From: Bacillota bacterium
GTDB lineage: Bacteria > Bacillota_A > Clostridia > Lachnospirales > Bianqueaceae
Assembly: GCA_017420625.1 (NCBI GenBank)
Contig: JAFOIR010000443.1
Location: forward strand, 1 to 9,221
Reading direction: 5' to 3'
Length of the DNA: 9,221 nucleotides
Shown in pieces: positions 1 through 6,383 of the stretch. The notes below the pieces were generated by a model, which was not told the DNA's origin, did not search any database, and saw only the letters and a list, made by a program, of their open reading frames with translations. Made by a program: the position numbers and the translations under genes. Position 1 is the stretch's first letter, and each line of letters opens with the position of its first letter.

Positions 1-134
1 ATTATTTTCATATAATGATTTCTGATCCCTTTTTTCAATCAAAAATCAGAAAATACGGGATTAAAAGTCCGTATATGAAAAATGAAAACCCTTCGCGGTC
101 CATAGACATAATGATGTGTCCAATTAATTATTTC

Positions 135-205
135 ACAAAGAGAAGACCTTGATGACTGTTTATTCACATTGCTGCTTACAGCTCAAGGTCTTTCTTTGTT
201 TTTAT
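135..205 (+). terminator. Long inverted repeat, possible terminator for rightward transcript
   Basis: The left arm (135-152) and right arm (183-199) pair over 17 bp with one bulged G. The arm cores are AAGACCTTGA (143-152) and TCAAGGTCTT (183-192), extended outward by ACAAAGA and TCTTTGT. The 30-nt loop can pair further (CTGT 156-159 with ACAG 178-181). On the plus strand the stem is followed directly by TTTTAT (200-205), a short U-tract, so it would act on transcripts entering from the left edge. The minus-strand side has no T-run after the stem, so it is a poor terminator for the left operon. The long loop is unusual for an intrinsic terminator, so a mobile-element remnant or a structured RNA remains possible. 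Confidence 0.4.
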
Positions 206-206
206 C

Positions 207-227
207 GGGCTATTCTGCAACAGCCCC
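207..227. repeat. Small hairpin resembling an IS end
   Basis: GGGCT (207-211) pairs with AGCCC (222-226). After an A/C mismatch, TT pairs with AA around a CTGC loop. Read on the minus strand it starts GGGGCTGTTGCAG, which resembles from memory the termini of several Firmicutes insertion sequences (IS6- and IS1182-type ends with a CTGTTGCA core). I see no matching opposite end and no transposase in the window. It lies about 30 nt past the stop of the MBL-hydrolase gene and lacks a T-run on either side, so it is not a good intrinsic terminator on its own. Confidence 0.25.
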
Positions 228-258
228 TTACTCTATCTACTTAGTCTTGTATTATTGT

Positions 259-2028
259 TTAAGTCGAAAAAACGTCTGTTAAGAACTGATCGAGCGCTTG
301 CTTGTATTCATCCGCATCCACAACGCTCAGTGCATGTTCCCTGCCCGGGAAGATCCTGATCCTTGACAGAGGATTGCTGGATGCAGCAGCAATGTCTTTT
401 CCGTGCCGGACATTCACCAGGCTGTCTCCATCACTGTGAATGACCAAGAGCGGCAGATCCGACGCTGCAACACGATCGATCGGACGATTTTCTTCCAGAG
501 AACTTCCGCATTTTTCTGCTGTCTTTCTAACACTTTCCCTCAGATAGGGATTCACCGATTTCATCATCATGATGGAAAAAGGTTCAATCATGCTATCCAG
601 GGTAGAAGGTCCACAGTCCTCAATCACTGCACTGATATCCTGACTAAGTGTCATAGCATTCATCACGGCCATAGCACCCATGGAAACACCGAGACTTACG
701 ATTTTCGCATCTTCTCCACAGCGCTCCTTTACCCAACGGGCCAGTACACACAGGTCCTCTGCCTCTTCCAGACCGAATCCGCCGCTTGGTGCTTTGCTCT
801 CGCCAAAATGACGCTGGTCAAAAAACAAGGTCGCATAGCCAAGTTCTCTGAAGAGCTTTGCCTGCGGAATCATGACATAACGATTCTGGCCATATCCATG
901 GGCAAGGATCGCAACACCCTTGGCATTCGGGAGGTGATGAAACTCAGCCGGAATCCGGATATTCCCGTTCATGACACTGAACTCTTCCTTCATCCAGCTC
1001 TGATAAACAGATTCTATATCAAATCCCACTTCTTTACTGGTCCGCTGCATAACAGTCTTTCGGGACGGCCGTACTATTCCTGACGGGTGATATAAAAGCC
1101 CGGCGACCATTTTTGCAGCGGCCTTCTGTACAAAGGAAGGCATTTTCGGGTTTTCTGATCTCATTTCACTCTCTTTCTGCATAGTCTCTTTGGGAAAACT
1201 TCCGATTTCTGCTTTTATACGTGCAGGATCAAACTGGATCCGGATTCCTCCGTAACCAGCGATTCCTTTCTTCCACTCTTCTTCCGTCAGATCTCCCTGT
1301 TCCATCCGGTCAAGCAGCAAGTCATAGTTCTGAAGCTTCTTAAGTGGCGCGGGGCTGGCCTGATGCGAAGGAAAATTTCGTACGATCCTGCCGTCCCTGA
1401 CCATAGAAAGAATTCTCCGGATTGTCTCATGAAATACTTTCATGCTCGTACTTTCCGGAAAATGCAGCAGCATGCCTTCATCTCCGCATGTGTCCCCCGA
1501 GAACAGATATCCGTGTTTCGCATCATAAAGTGAAACCGAACCTCCGGTATGACCCGGTGTTTGGATGATCGTGACTTTTCTTCCACCCAGATCAAAACAT
1601 CCGCTGTCAGGGAGCGGGTTTGTCTTTGGGAACGGATGACTGTATATTCCGTTCAAAATAGGTTTCAGGATCATACCAAAGGCTTTGGCCATCATGCCGC
1701 CGCCAAAGTTCTGATTCAATAATTCTTCAATATATGCCTGCTGAGAATGCCGCCTATAGACTTCTTCATCCTCTTTGCTCAGGAAACATTCCTCAAACCG
1801 GTAGCTGCCGCTCACATGATCAAAATGTCCATGGGTACATACAACCATCAACGGTTTGTCTGTAATCTCCCTGACAGCAGCCGGGATATCCGTAAAACCA
1901 TAGGCTGTATCGATAAGCAAAGCCTTCTCGTCTCCGACCAGAAGATAACAGTATACGTTTACGCCAAGCAGTTGTTCGGTAAACCGGTACGTTTCATAAT
2001 CGATTCTGTTAATAACTGCTTTCTTCAT
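259..2028 (-). CDS. MBL-fold metallohydrolase fused to alpha/beta hydrolase
   Basis: This is a 589-residue two-domain enzyme, apparently cytoplasmic, with no signal peptide. Residues 1 to about 270 are a metallo-beta-lactamase fold with a full set of metal ligands: H66, H68, D70 and H71 (THGHFDH), H160 (TPGHTGG), D179 (FSGDT) and H222 (PSHQ). After a polar linker (about 280-300), residues 300-589 form an alpha/beta hydrolase. It has an oxyanion-loop motif AHGYGQNR (376-383), nucleophile S449 in GVSMG, and probable acid D535 and H565 (GREHAL). Both active sites look intact, so both halves are probably catalytic, but no substrate can be assigned. Thioester, lactone or other ester hydrolysis would fit either family. 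An in-frame ATG 36 nt upstream lies inside the preceding MFS gene. I chose ATG 2028 because MKKAVINRID starts the fold, an AAGGAAG site lies 8 nt upstream, and the MFS stop is 1 nt away. It is the last gene of the operon. Confidence 0.9.
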   Translation of the reverse strand: MKKAVINRIDYETYRFTEQLLGVNVYCYLLVGDEKALLIDTAYGFTDIPAAVREITDKPLMVVCTHGHFDHVSGSYRFEECFLSKEDEEVYRRHSQQAYIEELLNQNFGGGMMAKAFGMILKPILNGIYSHPFPKTNPLPDSGCFDLGGRKVTIIQTPGHTGGSVSLYDAKHGYLFSGDTCGDEGMLLHFPESTSMKVFHETIRRILSMVRDGRIVRNFPSHQASPAPLKKLQNYDLLLDRMEQGDLTEEEWKKGIAGYGGIRIQFDPARIKAEIGSFPKETMQKESEMRSENPKMPSFVQKAAAKMVAGLLYHPSGIVRPSRKTVMQRTSKEVGFDIESVYQSWMKEEFSVMNGNIRIPAEFHHLPNAKGVAILAHGYGQNRYVMIPQAKLFRELGYATLFFDQRHFGESKAPSGGFGLEEAEDLCVLARWVKERCGEDAKIVSLGVSMGAMAVMNAMTLSQDISAVIEDCGPSTLDSMIEPFSIMMMKSVNPYLRESVRKTAEKCGSSLEENRPIDRVAASDLPLLVIHSDGDSLVNVRHGKDIAAASSNPLSRIRIFPGREHALSVVDADEYKQALDQFLTDVFST

Positions 2029-2029
2029 C

Positions 2030-3232
2030 TTATGCTTCCTTTCCTGCCTTCTTGGCTTTTGCAATCGTATGATACACGTAAATAATGATCAGAAAAGCAA
2101 TGATCTCCATAGAAAGCATCATGAACATGGTCAGACGATAAGAACCGGAGGCATCATATAAGAATCCTATGACGGCTGTAAAGATGGCATTCGACGCACT
2201 TCCGCAAAGACTGATCTTCGGATAGGTGTCAGCGTAGTTTTCCATTCCAAAACGATCTCTGGTCATTGAAACGACGCCTACAGTCGACATGGCAAAACAC
2301 AGGCCATAGAATGCAGCCGCTGCGTACATTGCAAAGCTGACTGGAACAAACATCAGAAGCAGAAGGCTGAGCATCACCAGGATCGAGAACAACGGCAGGG
2401 ATCTTTTCGCGCCGATTTTATCCACTAAAATCCCCAGGATCATCTTTCCGCCTGTATTCATGACCATACTGATCGACAGCATAGTTGCACCGACTGCCAC
2501 CGGAAGGTTTCGCTCGCTTACGATTCCCGGAAAATGCTGAGCCAGCGCTGCAGCACCGCAGGCACAGGCCGAATAGACCGCGACGATCACGACCATGATG
2601 ACGCTGTAGCTTCTCGTTTTTGTCTTTTTCTTTCCGGTATCATCCTCTTCATCTTTTTCCCGGGTACGCACACTCATCGGAGGGACAAAAAATATCGCCG
2701 GCAGATTGAGTAAAACGATCATAACGGCGACCAGAAGATATGCCATTCTCCATCCGCTGCTTTGGATGACAGCGGATACAATGGGGGAAAACAGTGCACC
2801 GGCCAGACCACTGAATCCCATCGTTATACTGGTAATGAATCCTACGTTCTTATGTATCCACTGGTTGATCACCAGGGTAATAAACACAAACCCAGCCAGA
2901 CCGGCCGCCAAACCCCGAAGCGCATGAAAAATATACATGAGTACAATGGAATTGCAGATCGAAAGCAAGGCTGTTCCGCCTGCCATCATCGATGTTGCAA
3001 AAATCAGGACTAGTTTCATCCGGTATTTCGCAATCACCTTCGGACACAGCAGTCCGCCGATGGAAAAACAGATATTGCCTACGGTCAGGGTCATGCTGAC
3101 CGTACCTTTCATTAAACCCAGTTCCTCAGCGATCGGAGTGAAAAACAAACCCGATACATTCATTAAAAGACCAACGCCTGAGGCAGCCAGACCGCAGAGC
3201 GCAATGACGATCAGAATGGTTTTCCTATCCAT
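2030..3232 (-). CDS. MFS transporter, oxalate/formate antiporter (OFA)-like
   Basis: This 400-residue major facilitator permease of the inner membrane has about 12 hydrophobic segments in two halves. The halves are separated by a very charged cytoplasmic loop (187-209, with a KDEEDDTGKKKTK core). The N-half segment around residues 120-165 (NQWIHKNVGF, then GFSGLAGALFSP, then SGWRMAYL) has the pattern of OFA/monocarboxylate-type MFS carriers. A motif-A-like stretch DKIGAKR (271-277) opens the second half. Small organic acids are the usual cargo of that group, but the substrate here cannot be read from sequence. AAGGAG (3242-3247) lies 9 nt before ATG 3232 and overlaps the end of the SRAP gene. 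The gap to SRAP is 3 nt and the gap to the downstream gene is 1 nt. A transporter next to two hydrolases may import or export their substrate or product (inference). Confidence 0.85.
   Translation of the reverse strand: MDRKTILIVIALCGLAASGVGLLMNVSGLFFTPIAEELGLMKGTVSMTLTVGNICFSIGGLLCPKVIAKYRMKLVLIFATSMMAGGTALLSICNSIVLMYIFHALRGLAAGLAGFVFITLVINQWIHKNVGFITSITMGFSGLAGALFSPIVSAVIQSSGWRMAYLLVAVMIVLLNLPAIFFVPPMSVRTREKDEEDDTGKKKTKTRSYSVIMVVIVAVYSACACGAAALAQHFPGIVSERNLPVAVGATMLSISMVMNTGGKMILGILVDKIGAKRSLPLFSILVMLSLLLLMFVPVSFAMYAAAAFYGLCFAMSTVGVVSMTRDRFGMENYADTYPKISLCGSASNAIFTAVIGFLYDASGSYRLTMFMMLSMEIIAFLIIIYVYHTIAKAKKAGKEA
2035..2041 (-). promoter_or_regulatory. Ribosome binding site fixing the MBL-hydrolase start
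   Basis: AAGGAAG on the minus strand overlaps the last codons of the MFS gene. Its AGGA core is 8 nt from ATG 2028, which supports the shorter start and indicates coupled translation with the gene before it. Confidence 0.7.
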
Positions 3233-3235
3233 GGG

Positions 3236-3874
3236 TCATTTCTCCTTTTCAGTTTCCTGAACTCGAACTGTCTCCATCTTTGTCAGTGCATAGGGCAGCA
3301 GACTTTCCGGCTTGATCTGCGGGTTGATCCAGTCACTGATCTTATCGGGAGGAAAAATCAGCGGCATCCGGTCATGGATTCTTCTAAGCTCTTCTTCCTG
3401 AGGATCTCTGGTAAGCACTGTAAAAACAGGCAGTCCTTCTTCCATCCGGTACAGACCTGCCAGATAAGTCATGGTATAACCAAGCGGCTGAATCATAAAC
3501 TTATCGCCGGTTTTTTTCTGACCCGAATTACCGATCAGATGCTCCCATTCATAATACCAGGAAGCCGGAATGATACACCGGTGAATCTGCCAGGATTCCC
3601 TGAAAGAAGGCTTCTCAGCGGCCGTTTCTGTGCGCGCATTGACAAGCAGAGATCTTCCCGGAATCTGAAATCCCCATCGCATGGGGAAGGCTGCTTTCTT
3701 TCCATCCCGTCTGGTTGCAATCACCGGAACGACATTTGTCGGACGAATTTCACCGGATGTCAGGATCGCGCTTCCGGCACGCAGAAACGCCCATCTGAGT
3801 TTGGACTGGATCGCTTCTTCGATGATATCCTGAGTCTCTTCGTTGTCCGGTTCAACATAAAAACGGGTACACAT
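3236..3874 (-). CDS. SRAP family protein (YedK/HMCES-like abasic-site crosslinker)
   Basis: This is a 212-residue SOS-response-associated peptidase (SRAP) domain protein. Family members shield abasic sites in single-stranded DNA by forming a thiazolidine crosslink through Cys2, exposed after loss of the initiator Met. They can also process themselves. The active-site set is visible: C2 (MCTRF), N79 in LVNARTET, E109 in IPASWYYEW, and H167 in IHDRMPLIF. The conserved RPTN (44-47) and MRWGF (65-69) are also present, and the length is normal. The frame is open for 33 more codons upstream with another ATG, but Cys must be residue 2, which fixes the start at 3874. There is no clear Shine-Dalgarno site; the stop of the preceding gene is 4 nt upstream, so translation probably depends on coupling. 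I see no LexA-type box in the operon's promoter region, so SOS control is not supported. Confidence 0.93.
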   Translation of the reverse strand: MCTRFYVEPDNEETQDIIEEAIQSKLRWAFLRAGSAILTSGEIRPTNVVPVIATRRDGKKAAFPMRWGFQIPGRSLLVNARTETAAEKPSFRESWQIHRCIIPASWYYEWEHLIGNSGQKKTGDKFMIQPLGYTMTYLAGLYRMEEGLPVFTVLTRDPQEEELRRIHDRMPLIFPPDKISDWINPQIKPESLLPYALTKMETVRVQETEKEK

Positions 3875-3878
3875 AGTT

Positions 3879-4406
3879 TTAAGCGTTGATGACCTGGATC
3901 TGGCAGGAACGCATCGTCTCCAGCGCTGCCAGATGTTTCTCCGGTGTGACGCCGGCGCAGCACTTAGCATCAACCAGAATATCTGTCTCCGGCATGTGGG
4001 CTTTTAAAAGAAGCGCATTGGATACGACACAGATATCTGTACAAAGGCCAACAAGTTCGATCCGGATCGGTTCTTCTTCTGAAACCTTCGTCAGATCTTC
4101 TGCCAGTCTGGTACTGCCGAAAGTTGGCTTTTCATAGATATGAGCCCCTTCCAGCAGTACTTCGATATCCGGACGGATCTTCCACCCTTCCGTTCCCCTG
4201 ATACAATGAGGAACCGGAAGGAACCGGCCTTCTCTTGTTTCCATATAATTCTCACCATGGGTATCCATCGTGACATAGATATCATCCGGTTCATAAGAAC
4301 GAATCTTATCTTTGACCGCTTCCACGATGGAGACCGCTTCTTTTGTCCCAAGCGCTGCATCGATAAAATCGTTCTGCATATCGACAACAATCAGAATTTT
4401 TCTCAT
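3879..4406 (-). CDS. Isochorismatase/nicotinamidase-family cysteine hydrolase
   Basis: This 175-residue cytoplasmic hydrolase has a complete catalytic triad of the isochorismatase superfamily: D9 (VVDMQNDF), K93 (YEKPTFGS) and C126 (GLCTDICVVSNAL). It also carries nicotinamidase-like metal ligands D48 and H50 (TMDTH) and H67 (VPHCIRGTEGW). The HC-x-x-GTEGW pattern resembles PncA-type nicotinamidases, which convert nicotinamide to nicotinate for NAD salvage. The protein is shorter than typical PncA, so another amide substrate is possible, and I do not give a gene symbol. The start is at ATG 4406 (MRKILIVVDMQNDF) with AAGGA 8 nt upstream. An upstream in-frame ATG would add 26 residues inside the neighbouring gene and is not needed. 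The gap to the upstream gene is 1 nt. Confidence 0.88.
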   Translation of the reverse strand: MRKILIVVDMQNDFIDAALGTKEAVSIVEAVKDKIRSYEPDDIYVTMDTHGENYMETREGRFLPVPHCIRGTEGWKIRPDIEVLLEGAHIYEKPTFGSTRLAEDLTKVSEEEPIRIELVGLCTDICVVSNALLLKAHMPETDILVDAKCCAGVTPEKHLAALETMRSCQIQVINA

Positions 4407-4407
4407 T

Positions 4408-4794
4408 TTACTTTTCCTTTTTCGGTTTGATGCTTCCAAGAATAAACAGTCCGATCCCGATTCCAAGCATGGCAATGATAACAACCAGCGTAAATGCTGT
4501 CATTCTGCGGAAATAAAAATTCGTTCCCAGAAGTACGGATACAGCGATCAACAATATATTGACGGCTACCATGATCCAGGGAAATTTCTTCGAAGTGATG
4601 ACTGCCCAGATAACGAAAAGAACCAGGGTGATCATCAGAATCGGTGCAGAGTTCAAAGGACCGATCCGAAAGAAACCAAAGCTGTAAACTTCGATATTCA
4701 TCAAAAGGATCGTGATCGCCAGAACAGCGATCGCGGCACCGAACCATTTTCTGATTCCCTGCATCTCGGAATCTGTAAACAAATTATTTCTCAT
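4408..4794 (-). CDS. Small membrane protein with four predicted TM segments
   Basis: This 128-residue hydrophobic protein belongs to no family I recognise. Four membrane segments can be seen, at about residues 17-34, 48-67, 71-89 and 98-117. There is a short polar N-terminus and a basic C-terminal tail (KPKKEK) that probably faces the cytoplasm. No catalytic motif is visible. AAAGGA (minus strand, 4801-4806) lies 6 nt before ATG 4794. It is the first gene of the left operon, directly behind the leftward promoter, and its stop is 1 nt from the start of the cysteine hydrolase. It could be a regulator or accessory of the membrane transporters nearby, but nothing in the sequence proves this. Confidence 0.8.
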   Translation of the reverse strand: MRNNLFTDSEMQGIRKWFGAAIAVLAITILLMNIEVYSFGFFRIGPLNSAPILMITLVLFVIWAVITSKKFPWIMVAVNILLIAVSVLLGTNFYFRRMTAFTLVVIIAMLGIGIGLFILGSIKPKKEK

Positions 4795-4820
4795 TTTATT
4801 TCCTTTCTGTCGTTCATTTT

Positions 4821-4844
4821 GATGGAGACAGTCACGTCTCCATC
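4821..4844. repeat. Perfect 9-bp-arm palindrome at leftward transcript start
   Basis: GATGGAGAC (4821-4829) and GTCTCCATC (4836-4844) form a perfect inverted repeat around a 6-nt loop. On the minus strand it begins 4 nt after the -10 box, so it covers the expected start of the left-operon transcript. It could be an operator at which a dimeric repressor blocks the promoter, or a stable hairpin at the mRNA 5' end. It lacks a T-run on either side, so it is not an intrinsic terminator. Confidence 0.65.
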
Positions 4845-4848
4845 TGTC

Positions 4849-4857
4849 ATTATATCA
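4849..4857 (-). promoter_or_regulatory. Extended -10 promoter of the left five-gene operon
   Basis: On the minus strand the sequence reads TGATATAAT: a consensus TATAAT (4854 to 4849) with an upstream TG, giving an extended -10. The -35 region is weak. The best hexamer, TGGAAT (plus coordinates 4873-4878, 18-bp spacer), matches 3 of 6. An extended -10 commonly compensates for this in SigA-type promoters. The predicted leader is roughly 48 nt to ATG 4794. Confidence 0.65.
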
Positions 4858-4929
4858 TAAAAAGCTACCCGGATTCCATAAAAATCGATGCGTCTTCGGG
4901 AACTGCCTTTTTCTCATACTTTTCAGGTA

Positions 4930-4958
4930 TTGCAGATCGAAACCCTTCGAAGTATAAT
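4930..4958 (+). promoter_or_regulatory. SigA-type promoter of the rightward MFS gene
   Basis: TTGCAG (4930-4935) and a consensus TATAAT (4953-4958) are separated by 17 bp. The expected start lies near 4965, giving a leader of about 30 nt. The spacer holds an inverted repeat, TCGAA (4937-4941) with TTCGA (4946-4950), which could be an operator. Confidence 0.75.
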
Positions 4959-4994
4959 GACAGAAAACTGACTTCCTACAAGGAGATTGCTGTT

Positions 4995-6383
4995 ATGAAA
5001 ACACCAGTTCAGGAACAGGCAGAGCTTGTGAAACTGAAAGCCAAGGAAAAGAAATCACTGGCCTATCTGAAATACATGTCCGTGATCATCGTTGTCCTGA
5101 CGATCGTGTATGTTGCGGACGAGATCACGTCCAACATGGGTGTGATGAAGCCCTTCATGATCTTTGACCTGTTCAAAATTCCTGGCGCTGATACAGCAAC
5201 CAGTGAATATGCCTCAGCCATCAGCAAAATGGCGGTTGCCAGTATTCCGACTTACATGATCATGGCCATCCTGCCGCTCTATAAGACCCTCTCCGACCGA
5301 TTCGGCCGCAAGATCTTCCTGGTCATCAATACCATTGGCATGGGAATTGGTCTTCTGATCTGTATGACCTGCCGCACCTATATCGGATTCATTATCGGCG
5401 GTGTCGTCTGGGGTTTCTTTACGCCCAACGATATGCAGGTCATCTATATTATGGAAGTCGCCCCGAAGGCTCACCGCGCCAAGCTCTGTTCGATCACCAA
5501 GGGAATCGGTCTTCTCTCCGTTTCTCTGATCGGTGTTTTCCGAACGATTTTCTATGACCCGAATCAGCTCTCCAGCTGGCGAATGGTCTACCTGATCCCG
5601 GTGATCATTGCGCTGGTGATCGGTGTTGCCTGTATCTTCCTGACCAAGGAAACACCGGTTTATCTTCGCCGCCGGATCGAGTATCTGGAAACTTCTGAAG
5701 AAGATCGCAAAAAAGCTGCGGATGCCGCGAAAAACGAAGCAGCAAAAAGCGGCGGACTGAAAGCCGCCGCCAAATATATCTTCTCTCACAAGCAGCTGAA
5801 AATGCTGCTGATCGTGCTGGTTCTTTTCGAATGTGCCGTTGCCCTGACCGGTTATGGTACGGAAACGATGCTGGCCTATGGTCAGTCTGACAGTGCAATG
5901 AACACTTTCTTTATTCTTGAGCCCATCGTTTACGCTGTCTGTGCTTTCTTCAGCGGTTTTCTGACCGATGCTGTCGGCCGGAAAAAGTCCGGGATCATCT
6001 TCGGCATCATCGCGCTGGTCGGTGAGATCATCTTTATTGCAGCAGCTGTATCCGGTATGAACCCGATTCTTCTGGCACTGGCCAACGGCATCATGTACGG
6101 CGGTCTTTGGTCATTCTCCGACCTTTTATTCCTGGTCGTTCCTTCGGAACTGGCACCGACTCAAATGCGCGCGACCGTGCTTGGTCTGATTCAGTATACC
6201 GCTCTTTCCAATATCCTGCTGACCATCATCATCGGTGTCTGCTATCAGTTCATCGGATCCCGGATGATCGGCCTTCTGCAGCTCGCTTTCTTTGTCCCGC
6301 TGATGATCTTCGTCATCTGGTTTGTCCGAAAGAATCTGAAGGAAACCAAGGACGTTGATCTCAATACGATCGGACAGGAATAA
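4995..6383 (+). CDS. MFS transporter, sugar-porter-like
   Basis: This is a 462-residue, 12-TM inner-membrane permease. An N-terminal cytoplasmic stretch of about 25 residues precedes TM1. Motif A occurs in both halves: LSDRFGRK (99-106) and FLTDAVGRKK (322-331). KETPVYLRRR (218-227) resembles the ETPRYL signature after TM6 of sugar-porter carriers, and SELAPTQMRATVLGL (384-398) matches the equivalent of their PxExxPxxxR motif. The central cytoplasmic loop is long and rich in Ala and Lys (about 228-262). The substrate is unknown; a sugar or organic acid is the family-level guess. AAGGAG (4980-4985) lies 9 nt before ATG 4995. It is the only long plus-strand gene here, probably monocistronic, with its own promoter. 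Its TAA abuts the stop of the opposing MATE gene with no bases between, so no dedicated terminator separates them. Confidence 0.88.
   Translation: MKTPVQEQAELVKLKAKEKKSLAYLKYMSVIIVVLTIVYVADEITSNMGVMKPFMIFDLFKIPGADTATSEYASAISKMAVASIPTYMIMAILPLYKTLSDRFGRKIFLVINTIGMGIGLLICMTCRTYIGFIIGGVVWGFFTPNDMQVIYIMEVAPKAHRAKLCSITKGIGLLSVSLIGVFRTIFYDPNQLSSWRMVYLIPVIIALVIGVACIFLTKETPVYLRRRIEYLETSEEDRKKAADAAKNEAAKSGGLKAAAKYIFSHKQLKMLLIVLVLFECAVALTGYGTETMLAYGQSDSAMNTFFILEPIVYAVCAFFSGFLTDAVGRKKSGIIFGIIALVGEIIFIAAAVSGMNPILLALANGIMYGGLWSFSDLLFLVVPSELAPTQMRATVLGLIQYTALSNILLTIIIGVCYQFIGSRMIGLLQLAFFVPLMIFVIWFVRKNLKETKDVDLNTIGQE

Larger units (their letters stand above)
1..258. other. A+T-rich gene-poor stretch at left edge
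   Basis: This is the region downstream of the left operon. It is visibly richer in A and T than the rest of the window. The only open frame of note is on the plus strand: it is open from the left edge (position 3), has an ATG at 15 and stops with TGA at 150-152, about 49 codons. Its translation resembles no family I recognise, and the internal ATG has no ribosome binding site in view. Small inverted repeats also occur: TTTCTGAT (19-26) with ATCAGAAA (45-52), and ATACGG (53-58) with CCGTAT (69-74). The two clearer structures are listed separately. Most likely it is intergenic DNA, possibly including the end of something lying off the left edge. Confidence 0.6.

Noticed and set aside
3..152. 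Plus-strand frame open from the left edge, possible C-terminus of a truncated gene or transposase
   Set aside because: It is about 49 codons in A+T-rich DNA, with no recognisable motif and no ribosome binding site before its internal ATG. It could be real, but the window does not support calling it.
403..1083. 226-codon plus-strand ORF opposite the MBL-hydrolase gene
   Set aside because: It lies wholly antisense to a clearly recognised enzyme, and its translation is rich in His, Arg and Cys with no family pattern. It is a shadow of the real gene's codon bias.
4937..4950. Possible LexA (SOS) box near the SRAP operon
   Set aside because: The CGAA and TTCG halves are 4 nt apart rather than 6, the inner C and G are missing, and the site belongs to the opposite-facing MFS promoter rather than the SRAP operon promoter.
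5214..5789. 191-codon minus-strand ORF opposite the rightward MFS gene
   Set aside because: It is composed mostly of Asp, Arg, His and Gly, a typical reverse-strand shadow of a hydrophobic membrane protein.
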